Assembly (NCBI GenBank): GCA_964200185.2 | Contig: CAXNAD020000355.1 | Span: 1-21,254, forward strand | Length of the DNA: 21,254 nucleotides | Origin: Choristocarpus tenellus KU-1152 | Lineage: Eukaryota; Phaeophyceae | Direction: 5' to 3' | Part shown: one piece after another, positions 11,601 through 20,367 of the stretch | Position numbering within the stretch: position 1 is the stretch's first letter | Layout: every line of letters starts with the position of its first letter | Notes under the pieces: generated by a model | Database searches by the model: none | Told to the model about the DNA's origin: nothing | What the model saw: only the letters and a program-made list of their open reading frames with translations | Made by a program: the position numbers and the translations under genes

Positions 11601-13208
11601 CTAGACCCTCTAACAACAGATAAAACATATTAAGGACTAGGGCACACCGGCAGTGATGGTTCAGCCATCAGGTGCACCTAACTGACTGCTTTCCAGGAAA
11701 AACCAGGACCAGTGACAAGGTCCAATTCCAAGTAGAAAGAAGAACAGTCGTAAGGTCCATCAATGGGACCCTGACTGCTACCCCAAAATATGTTGGGAGT
11801 GTGACAGGAAGTGGAAAACTTAAGATCGTTGCTAAGGAACAAGTCGTAGAAAGGAAGATTCCTACCTATATTATAGGACATGTTAGCACCAATATCACTA
11901 TCCAGGAGGTTGGGCCATAACCAGTTTTTTGTGGTGCCAATCAGCGATAGAAGTTGGCGGCAAGGGTTGTGTAAGGGTGGGTAGAGAGAGGTTGTGAGGG
12001 GAGCAACAGAAATGTTTGTGTAATGGGAGGGAGGGTCTAAGTAGGTTTATGATCTTACAAAGGTTGTCAAGAGGCACCAGATGGGATGAGTGGTCTTGGG
12101 TCTGCACTGTACCTCCTTCTATGTGTAGTGAAAGAGGATGTCTCCATATGTGTAGCGGCATGATGAGAAGTGAAGCTATCGACTTTCCAGTGACAGGTTT
12201 TAATGGATGAACATCAAGCCAGTAGTGACATATTGTTCGCATAGCTTTATTTGGTGATTCAAGGATACCACAAGTAGACTTGTTGGAAAACAATTGGCTA
12301 TTTAGTTTTTACTCACTTTGAGTGCAGCATCATTAATTTTGTGTGGTCTTTCTAGATCGATCACAATGATATGATATTTTCTATGGGGGCTCATTGATCA
12401 TGTGGCCTTTTCGCTCAATAATTCGCTACAAGCACTACATGAAAAAGAAGTGCGTTAATTTGTTGGATTGTGCACTTCTTTTGCCTGAAAGGGTCATCCT
12501 GTTCAAGGTTTGTGCTCCTAGGAGCATTCTTGTTGAAGAAATGGGGAGTAGGAACCATCTTCTTTGAACTTGACAGCCACCTTCTATACCTGAGAAATGT
12601 CTTGTAGTGTGTCTCAGGCTGACACGGGACCCACTAATCCCTAACATGACCCCCATTTCCCACTGTCTCCATCTCATACCCTTCCCCCTTCCTCTTTCAT
12701 CATCCCCTCCTCATATTTCAGTTTCCCGCAGTCACCTTGTATCTCTCCTGACCCCTCTTTCTCACCCCTGCGCTGCCCCACGCAGCAGATTGGTGCTGAT
12801 ATGCCCATGGCCGCTGTGTTGCGCTGCTTGGCCAAGGATGTACCAGGTGCCTCAATTGCTGCAGCGGAGGCAACCATTCTAAAGGAAGAGATTGCTGCCC
12901 TAGTGCTACGCTGCCAAAGTGTGCTGGGGCTTAAAAGCATCGAATGTGGGTTGGGGGTTAGCCTTGCTCAGATGCATGCTGCCTGCATGTCCATCCTAAA
13001 TGGGGGGTTGAGGGAGGGGATGGAAAGGGCTGGGACTGGTGGGGCCGAAGAGGCCTCCTTCCAGTGGGAGACTGCTCAACGATGGCTCAAGGAGCAGAGC
13101 ATCATGGTTGTTGGAGCACATGCAGCTGTGGATGGAGTTACTGAGATGGGGCAAATTGCGGTCCCATGGAATTGGGGAGAATCTTCGGAGCAGAATTATG
13201 GTGGCTAG
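8654..13208 (+). CDS. TCAIM: TCAIM-family mitochondrial protein (DUF4460 + DUF4461)
   Basis: Six exons with consistent phases: 8654-8761, 8860-9461, 9770-9924, 10190-10373, 11420-11594 and 12789-13208, together 547 codons plus stop (human TCAIM is about 496). All introns are GT-AG. The first 36 residues are rich in Arg, Ser and Lys and nearly free of acidic residues, fitting a mitochondrial presequence. Joining exons 1 and 2 makes LHRLFLMEVHPDFF, the hallmark of DUF4460, followed by an ALSMYLDK stretch matching the animal KRLSVYLEN region. Exons 3-6 follow the DUF4461 order (SNLCMALSTLL, GLDVVFMLGT, RLSPSDVPLVW) and end in the conserved PWNW near the C-terminus. The biochemical role is unknown; the name comes from work on mammalian T cells. 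Introns 4 (1046 nt) and 5 (1191-1194 nt) are the largest. Minor acceptor choices remain at exons 5 and 6. Confidence 0.88.
11697..11920 (+). other. Coding-like open segment inside TCAIM intron 5, unidentified
   Basis: A 224-nt segment preceded by a textbook 3' splice site (CTAAC branch-like sequence, then CTGCTTTCCAG at 11686-11696). Its open frame runs to the TAA at 11918-11920 with codons that look selected, and reads as a beta-rich peptide (for example GTLTATPKYVGSVTGSGKL). It needs a phase-1 donor, whereas TCAIM exon 5 ends in phase 0; joined to exon 5 it would hit a stop after about a dozen codons. It may be a poison exon, a nested gene's last exon or a transposon remnant. The following 500 nt has only a 131-codon antisense frame without known motifs. 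Confidence 0.3.
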
Positions 13209-13678
13209 GGTGGCAGCAAGGGGTGCCGTTCTCCATTCCAGTGGTAGTCCTTGGAGTGTATTTGTTTTCCGCCTTGGGTCACTGTATAGAAGATTGGTGT
13301 GTGCTTTGTGATACAGTTGTTTAGAGCTTTACTTGTTTTTCACTTATTACACCTTTCTGCATGTTTTAGAGGTGGATGGAATTGTGACTGTTGCAGTGCT
13401 CGTTCCTTTTGATCACCCCCTTGCATGCTAAGGTTGAGCACTGTAATATGTCAATTTCACTGGCTGTAAGATGATGGATACAATTGCCCACCTATAAAGC
13501 CGCTTTCCAGCAATGTTCATAGCAGTGTTTAAGTACATTTTTTTGGTGGGGTGGTTTGAAGTGTAAAACATACATGTATTTAATGGAATTTTGAACACAT
13601 TGAAAGAATTAGTTTGGCATTCCCGGTCAAAGATGCTAGATCCCTGTTGTTGAGATCTGCAACTACCCACTCATAGAG
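13209..13678 (+). other. Probable 3' UTR of the TCAIM-like gene
   Basis: AT-rich, no coding signal, running from the stop codon towards the stem-loop cluster with AATAAA at 13740. The mRNA 3' end is not known, so the UTR length is inferred. Confidence 0.35.
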
Positions 13679-13761
13679 CTTGTGCTGTTAACGTCTGCGG
13701 TGCACACTATATTGGAGCACCGCAGACTGCTAGTGTTTTAATAAAGCGACACTAGCACAAG
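13679..13761 (+). terminator. Stem-loop cluster with AATAAA in a loop
   Basis: Two adjacent perfect hairpins. Hairpin 1 has arms 13693-13703 (GTCTGCGGTGC) and 13717-13727 with a 13-nt loop. Hairpin 2 has arms 13728-13736 (TGCTAGTGT) and 13749-13757 with a 12-nt loop holding AATAAA at 13740-13745. An enclosing 8-bp stem (CTTGTGCT at 13679-13686 with AGCACAAG at 13754-13761) shares four bases with hairpin 2, so the two pairings compete. It could be a structured mRNA 3' end of the TCAIM-like gene 0.5 kb upstream, a small RNA or a miniature transposon remnant. Confidence 0.55.
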
Positions 13762-16700
13762 ATTGATGATACCCCATTTTGTCTTAAAAGAAACTGAGCT
13801 TTGCAGTGTACTACTGTGAGAATGCAATTTATTGTACTTGAGACTGTAATTTGTATCTTTTGACTCTTGGAATTTGTTTGTGCCATTATTGACAGCCAAC
13901 TGAATTCTACGGTTCACAATCCATACTCTGGTGCAGAGATGATGTAATCATATACGGGTTCCACATTGTGAAGGTGCTTTTAGCAGGAAAGATCCTCTGG
14001 CATACGCTGTGCCACTCTCCAGCATGTGGTCCCAGTTACCTGACATTAAACAAGACAATGGTGGATTGTGATTGACTGTTGTGCCACCTTCACTGTCCAG
14101 AACAATCATATACACCCTCGAGCTCGGCTTCACACATCCCACCAGGTCACTGTTAGCCTATATTTTGTACAAGTCCCTTTGAAGTTTTGGAAAGAACCTG
14201 GTCCAGACACAACCTTTTGTTTCTTAGGTGTACATGTGAATTTTTCTTTTTCTTTTTCCTTGGCTTCACTACTGTCTCTTTACCTTCTCTTTTTCTGTAA
14301 TTTTCTTGTCCCTGTTCACCATCAAGAGTCCACGACATTAGGCTCTCCCCTGCAAGATAATAAGGAGAACCCTGCAGGAAAGAGTGCAGCGTGTTCCAAT
14401 GGCTCACATTTTTTGGAAAGATCAATGTTGGGTTTGGGTTAGGTTGCACACGAGACAACTTTGTCTTTTCCCGTCTCATGCTCTTGTTGTGTGCTGCTAT
14501 GGATGCATGTGAGGCATGAGTGAGTCGAGTAAGGAGGAGTGCTATTCTTATTGTGATGATCCTAATCCGCGGCATGCGGTTGAATTGAGGAGCACCATGT
14601 CGGAATGTTTCCTGATCATGTCAAGATGCCACGCACCGCTTGAGACACATGCATGCTCTTCTGTGGTTTACCAGAATTGGAAATGCGAGTCTATAGTAAC
14701 TGTTGGACTGTTCCTCAGGGTATTCGGAATTGAAGGCACACAATCTTCAACTCCCAGATGCACATGCTCACTAATCATTCACCGGCATCAATAATCACAA
14801 CAACAAGCCTTCCTATTTATTAATACTTCCATCATTTTCGTGCACGGATCATATCTACGTGAGGTATTGTTCCACAGGATATTTAAATGACCACCATTGC
14901 CATATCTCCTGAAACAACTACCCCGTGATCAATACATGAGCTGATTATGTTCCTTTCCTTGCGTGTTCAATCCAGGGTGCCGTGCACTGTTCAATCACAT
15001 GCTTCTTCCTATTTCTTTCTGGGCACTCAAAGACACACTCAACGAACCCTGACACAATAACACGCACAGACACATCACACAGAAAAGTATATCGATATGT
15101 TTCATTTTGTCCCGAAACACGACACACTGTACTCTGGCAGAGTGATATATGTATGTCTTGCCTTCGCAATATACATGCAACAGGCCAGACTATATTTTTT
15201 GGTGTTGAGAACAAGCACTTCTTTGCAGAAAGAACCCCAATTTTTCTATAACAGATAGCTGGTGGTGCTATGCTGAATATTAGACCAACGTAATACTAGA
15301 TCAAGCTCTGAGATCGTGGTCTCTTGTCTCAGTACACAGCAGTGGTGCTACCGTGTCAGGGTTGGGTCTACAAAATACTCTGCATGTGCTATAGTGTCGG
15401 GTTCAATTGAAAGGTCACAGCGATGTCAGTCCCTGAGTGCAGGTCATTGGTCCTAGGTCTAAGCCTTGAACAGATCCAATCAAGCAAGGAAACAAGTCGT
15501 GGTGTCAAGACTTGAACACATCCAGAAGCTCCACAAGACCATCCCAACAACTTATGCTGCAAAAGACCTGATTGCATAAGATCAATTAATATCTCAACGT
15601 TAGTGGTTCCCGGAAAAATATAGAATTCTATGTGTGGATGACGTAAGTGTTTACAATTGCTAATCTTAGACGGGGTTTGGGTTCAGCTCAAACCAAAGGG
15701 CTGTGCATGGCTGGTGTAGCTGCATCTACAGAGTGAAAATCTAGGATAGTTGTGCATCATGCCAAAAAGGTACGTGTATTATATGTATCGTTTGATGACT
15801 TAATTGGTTTCAATCTCGAAAACAGACGGATCGATGAGAATATATTCACACATTCAAGCTCTATACCTCATCCTAAGAATGAACCCACAGAGAAATATGG
15901 CGCGGGAAGAAATCTACGAAGAGATTCTCCTCCCACCAAAGAGATGATGTGATGCCAGAAATGAGCAGCCATACAAGAGTTCGTATTGAAGGAGGGTAAA
16001 AAATCTATGGAGGGACAGCTGAACTCGTTGTACAGAGTAGTGGGATATCAGGAACTGTCAACAAACGAGCCAAAACTACCATGGTTGTCACTAACAAATA
16101 ATAAATTGCGTGAAATCTAAGTGTGCATTTTCGCATCACTGTATCACAACCTTAACCGTTGTTGCAGATACATCATACTTCTGACTTTCTTTACCTATGG
16201 GGGTCACAATGAACGGCACTCATCTATCTCATCATAGGTGCAAGGTGTACATACAAGACAGGTATAAAGGAAGACAAAAATACGTACACCAGAGTATGTA
16301 CGTTGAAGACACTGGCTGTCTTCCGTTTCATTCGCTTCTTCGTATATACTTGTCGAGTGTTCCCATGACAAGAGATAGTAGGTTCTGTAGCCATATTTTC
16401 CATGTCAGTCTTGCATTCTCCCATCATATTTATTCTACACAACTTATATGCGAAAAAAAATCGGCACATCATACAGTATTATTACAGAGGTTGATGTATG
16501 GATGATTCTTTATGTCATTATGACAAAAACCATTCTTCGCAAAATGTTCATGTGTGGGGTCGTACTAAGATTATCAAATGAGAAGACAAGATGAACCCAT
16601 GTTTTCCAACCCGAGGCTCAATTGGACATTGATAGGGGGAGTTTGGCACTTATATATACTGCATTCACAAAAATACGAAGCTTAACCCATGATATATTCT

Positions 16701-16924
16701 TGAAGGAATGACATTATTGCAACATTCTTGCAGCTTCTGATACAAAATCCAGGCAACTTCTACTGCTGGAGGGTAGCAAAATATTGGAGTTCACCCAGCC
16801 TCTGTGCACACATGCACAGCCAGCCATACCCTCCATAAGATAAATATAGGCATATATCAGGATTAGAAACTCTTCACCCCTAGACCCCATGACAACAACT
16901 AACTAGGCTCATCATCGTCCCCTC
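13762..16924. other. 3.2-kb stretch without a supported gene
   Basis: AT-rich with many stops in all frames. Open frames (up to 140 codons on the minus strand, 14575-14153) lack recognisable motifs and coding-like composition. A pyrimidine-rich run of TTTTTC/TTTTCC type lies at about 14240-14305. A good donor (GAC/GTAAGT at about 15642) follows a short open segment, but no partner exon could be fitted. A 13-base string, ATGAGCAGCCATA, occurs at about 15961 and again at about 17627. Confidence 0.5.
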
Positions 16925-17213
16925 CTTACTATGTCCAAACCATTGTATCTCCATCTCCTGTCCAACTCATGATTAAAGCAAGGGCCAAAGCATGTCCTGG
17001 GTGCTCACAGCAGTCCATAGTCACATTCACCACATCATCCAGCAGTTGGCCAAGTATGTAGAGGACATACGACCTTGCTCCTAGTCACCTCATGACTAAT
17101 GGTAGGCTTGTGGAGGCATCCTAAGGGGGAATCTTCAACAATTACTCTACCATCCAGGTTATTTCCAGAACAATACCCCGCCTTCCCCTCCACCTCATGA
17201 TAATATCTTACTG
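16925..17213 (-). pseudogene. Degenerate EsV-1-7 repeats, minus-strand array
   Basis: Read on the minus strand, about two and a half units of the EsV-1-7 type can be followed: YHEVEGKAGYCSGNNLDG, then ISHEVTRSKVVCPLHTW, then VNVTMDCCEHPGHALA, continuing in another frame as NHELDRRW. The family spacing is C-x4-C-x16-C-x2-H-x12; here several Cys/His are lost, a stop (17037-17035) interrupts, and at least one frame change is needed. It looks non-functional. Confidence 0.55.
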
Positions 17214-17235
17214 AGTCAAGTTGACGTGAGAAAGT

Positions 17236-17440
17236 TGGCCATGACGCGGACGGGAAGGTGTTACTTGGTTCTGGATATAACAGTGTGGCATAGTGAATGT
17301 GAAGAATGCCTGCTGCAAGCACCCAGGACATCCATGGGCACAATCCTAGCTTTGGTCATGAGGTGGATGAGAAGGAGAGGTATTGCTCCGAGCACAAACT
17401 TGATGGTATGGTCAATGTGAACAATGCCCTCTGCGAGCAC
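17236..17440 (+). pseudogene. Degenerate EsV-1-7 repeats, plus-strand array
   Basis: The segment 17345-17440 reads PSFGHEVDEKERYCSEH followed by KLDGMVNVNNALCEH, keeping C-x2-H and H-x12-C of the EsV-1-7 repeat exactly. The preceding VNVKNACCKHPG (17293-17328) is in another frame, so a frameshift separates the two; the second cysteine of the C-x4-C pair is replaced by His. A more worn unit starts near 17236, and an even shorter echo (GTCACAATGCCCTCCAGAGC) lies at 17566-17585. A stop follows at 17459. EsV-1-7 proteins include the Ectocarpus developmental regulator IMM. This copy is broken and no host gene is evident. Confidence 0.65.
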
Positions 17441-17599
17441 ATTTTTTTTAGAAGTCCTTAGTAAACATTGTATGGTGGTACCAGTAGCTTCGCCCTCAGG
17501 GGTTGTCCCGTCATAACTTTTGATGTAGACATCGGATTTTAAAAAAAGAAGCATATTCGTGATACCTGTCACAATGCCCTCCAGAGCACGCGATTCGTT

Positions 17600-18070
17600 T
17601 TTTCTCTATTTTTTATTTTTTGAAGAATGAGCAGCCATATTGGGGTTCGAACCCTGGATTGTAGGTCACCAAGAGTGGGAACAGATGGACTATTACTTGA
17701 TTAAAGTATGGGGCTTAGAGAGGAAAAAAGTCTCCCCGCTCTTTCTTCCTATGTATTCGCGCACCCACTCTTTTGACCACGGGAAGGATGTCGCCGTCGA
17801 GGTCCAGAACGAAACGCCCCTCGTCGTGCCCTTGCTCTGGCACCTTGATGTGGCCCTTAGTTAGGAAGTCTCTCTCTCATTTACTCACAGTTTCCGACCT
17901 GACCATCGCATATCCTGCTGCCATCTCGAGCGCTGTTTGACAGTCTTTCTCATCGTTCATACACAGGTGTACAGGATTCGCAGTGTTAGAGTCCTTACTA
18001 TCACATTTCTTCGTTGAGCACCGAAAATGGGTTACCTTCTTTCGGGATTCAGAGCCCCTGTAGCCCAACC
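17600..18070. other. Unassigned stretch with a short coding-like segment
   Basis: At 17755-17864 both strands show selected-looking codons: plus strand with a frame ending VVPLLWHLDVALS and a stop at 17862-17864, minus strand with FVLDLDGDILPVV. Neither frame matches a family I know, and neither joins clearly to a neighbour. A palindromic GGTTCGAACCC at about 17642 resembles a tRNA B box, but no tRNA can be folded around it. Confidence 0.3.
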
Positions 18071-18635
18071 CTAACACCTTTTTTCTCGTTTCCTAAGCCA
18101 CTCTGGCTCAGATAGCTTCCAAACAGCTAGGGCCTGTTGCAACTGTCGATATTCTACACCCGGGTTTCGCTTAGGCGTTTCCTGAGCGCAATGGCACATA
18201 GTCGCACTGCTCTCCTCCCCAACCTTCCCTTCGGCCGGCCACCCTGGTTCTCCCTTCGCCTGCCGTGACCAGGCTTCCACACAGACTTCATCACTGGACC
18301 ACACCTGGTGATGGACTCGCTGTTCTCTTCCTGCTTTACCGAGGCGGCAGAGAATGCAGAGCAGTGCTCCGACGTGGTTGAAGATCCAACCACGTTTGTG
18401 TGGTAATGCTTTCAATGCATCTTCTCTCAGCGTCAGTGTCGCGACTTCGTGGTCCATTTCGCGATTCGATCATGCTGCTGCGCCGCACTACTCGCACTTT
18501 CTCGTCACCTAACATCGCACTGAGTTTCACACGGTAATTATTTTTCCAGTCCCTCTCGACAGAGAAGGTGCCGAGGGTAGATCCAGAGGGCAGAGTGGCC
18601 TCGGCGACTCTCCTTGTCTCACCGTCATGGTTCAT
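18071..18635 (-). other. Coding-like sequence in two overlapping frames, unidentified
   Basis: On the minus strand an ATG at 18635 opens a frame with codons like a real gene (GVAEATLP-type, then LGTFSVERDWKNNYRVKL and LGDEKVRVVRRSSMIESR), which then turns Arg/Ser-rich and stops near 18336. A second minus frame, from 18457 to 18071, carries on with MDHEVATLTLREDALKAL and ends KLSEPEWLRKREKRC. The two overlap by about 120 nt, which suggests either a frameshifted pseudogene or two exons with an unseen intron. No family is recognised. Confidence 0.3.
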
Positions 18636-18965
18636 GTTGTTGTGTAAGTCACGTGTGTGTGTACTCACAAAAAGCCTCCAAAATGCGTTAAAAAGAGGAA
18701 AATCTTGGGGGGGTTTCTGCTTTTTTTTCGGTGAGGGCTGCAGCAGTCAAACTTGGGCAGCTACGTATCACAGACCAGTTTTCTCCAAGGAGTTCAGTCA
18801 ACCACTTCATCTTTACAAGTTTTGAAGTCGTGACCTTCAAAATTGCTACGGAGATATTCCTCAGCGTTTTTTCGATTATTTTATCGGGACATAGTTCCCG
18901 TTCACTTAAGTTTCTATATCCCTCCATACAGACCTTCAAAAGGTCTTGTCATAAGCTTTCATTTG

Positions 18966-18981
18966 ATATATATATATATAT
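18966..18981. repeat. (AT)8 microsatellite
   Basis: Sixteen bases of alternating A and T in a noncoding, AT-rich stretch (18.7-19.1 kb). No convincing gene was found on either strand there. Confidence 0.95.
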
Positions 18982-19102
18982 TGTTGTATATCTGTTGCGG
19001 CGTTCCGATGAAAAAAAGCAGAACTGCCACAGAGAGAGGGCGAAGCTACTGTATGGGTCCACCCTTCGCCTTTCAATGCAATTGCTGTGAATTAATACAG
19101 GA

Positions 19103-19522
19103 CTAGTACTTCAGTGACTCCAGAGAGAGGGAGAGGTACTCTGGAATTACATGCCCAAATAAATGATCTATCCTCCTCCTGTGCTCCTTGGTTTTCTCCC
19201 TGACTCTCCAAGTAGAATGTGGTAGGTAGACATTCCATATACAAAAATCTACTGCATTGATCGGCTTTGATGTTTGTAGGCCACACTGTTGTCGCAAAAG
19301 TGTCGTTTGGATATTGGAAGGATCCAAAATTAGAGCTATGTTATAGACCTTATGCCCCAAAGAAAAAAAAGTACGCACACTGTTCAAGTCTATAAAACCA
19401 AAACTGTCAGCGATTCTTCCACCTTGATATTTCTTGGGAAACTGAAACGGTAGATCCTTGTTGACTTTTTTTCTTACATATCGAAGCCCGACCAAAGCGA
19501 GATTCTCTCCCTCCATATTCAT
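19103..19522 (-). CDS. Unidentified protein, head to head with CFAP299
   Basis: Uninterrupted minus-strand frame of 139 codons from the ATG at 19522, or 163 codons if it starts at 19594; the shorter form is preferred because the longer one would run into CFAP299 exon 1. The protein is basic and mixed in structure: early LVGLRYVRKKVNK, then FPKKYQGGRIADSFGF, a central VYNIALILDP and a charged, Arg-rich stretch (REKTKEHRRR) near the C-terminus. No signal peptide or membrane span is evident, and no family is recognised. A GTAAGA at about 19477 could be a splice donor, so an intron is not excluded. The start codons of this gene and CFAP299 are only 30 bp apart, which favours one shared promoter and perhaps a linked role. 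Confidence 0.5.
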   Translation of the reverse strand: MNMEGENLALVGLRYVRKKVNKDLPFQFPKKYQGGRIADSFGFIDLNSVRTFFSLGHKVYNIALILDPSNIQTTLLRQQCGLQTSKPINAVDFCIWNVYLPHSTWRVREKTKEHRRRIDHLFGHVIPEYLSLSLESLKY

Positions 19523-19552
19523 TGAGTCTCTGGGCTGGCATTCGATGACATT

Positions 19553-20264
19553 ATGTCGGGCAAGGACAAGGGATCCACAGAAGACGGTCTCCACGAAGTG
19601 CTGGACACGGTTGAGCAGTATGAGACATATGAAGACTATTTGGATTCTCAGGTATCACTTGTCGATCATCCTTCTCTTCAAGAGAATGGCATTCTAGCAT
19701 ATAGGAGATTGGTCATGCCCAAGAAGGGCCTTTCGGGTACAATTGTAGAGATAGAAAGACTGGCGGGCGGCTGGGGTGTCTTACTCCATATTTGCCGTTC
19801 CACCTCCGCTCAGTTGAATTACGCTTCCACGATTGTGATTCAAATTGAAAAGGTGTGTAAGGCGCACAATTCATTTCGTGGTCCATAGGGACTTCTGCCG
19901 TTGGAAAACAGTGTTCGATTATATACCTTTTGGCATTGCTAGCTCTCAAAGAGGGTGCCAAAATATACCTCAATATCAACAAGTACGATATCACTGGGTC
20001 ACTCTTCGATCGGCAAATAACGCAGCGCAAACCTAGCAGGTGACAGAGACGGATATGTACTACCTCCAAGACGAAGGCCTCGCCCGTCAATTGGTTGAGC
20101 TTGGCTACCGTGGGTCTGGAGATACGCTACAGCGAGATGAGTTTGAGGCACGAAAAAAGGCACTGCGAGAACGCAGCACTCAGAAGACCAACGTACCAAA
20201 ACAGCTTTCAAGTACTGGCAAGGTGACGAGACCTATTGCTTCCTCGGTCGATAAGGAAGAGTGA
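19553..20264 (+). CDS. CFAP299: CFAP299 family (DUF4464) flagellar protein, N-terminal half only
   Basis: Two exons, 19553-19651 and 20040 onward, joined in phase 0 across a 388-nt intron. The join reads YETYEDYLDSQ then VTETDMYYLQDEGLARQLVE, followed by LGYRGSGDTLQRDEFEARKK; this closely follows the N-terminal half of human CFAP299 (C4orf22), a protein of about 230 residues conserved in flagellated eukaryotes and linked to cilia and sperm. An apparent donor (GGCAAG/GTGACG) follows TGK at 20222, where the human protein continues into its second half, but no matching exon is seen before the window ends. If the donor is not used, translation stops at 20262-20264 and gives 107 residues. A gene on the opposite strand occupies the sequence beyond. 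Either the remaining exons lie past 21254 or this copy is truncated. Confidence 0.85.
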
Positions 20265-20367
20265 ACCAAGATCAAAGCCTGTGTTGAAAGAACGTGGTAG
20301 TCTGCCTGACGAATTTAGCATTAATGCCTACTACACCCCTCAACCCTACTTCCCTTCCACGAGCCTG

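Noticed and set aside
11898-12293. 131-codon antisense frame in TCAIM intron 5
   Set aside because: No recognised motif; possibly transposon-derived but not supportable by eye.
14153-14575. 140-codon minus-strand frame
   Set aside because: Low-complexity Lys run from a pyrimidine tract, no motif and no fitting splice partner.
17630-17680. tRNA suggested by GGTTCGAACCC
   Set aside because: The B-box-like palindrome has no matching A box, acceptor stem or anticodon arm on either strand.
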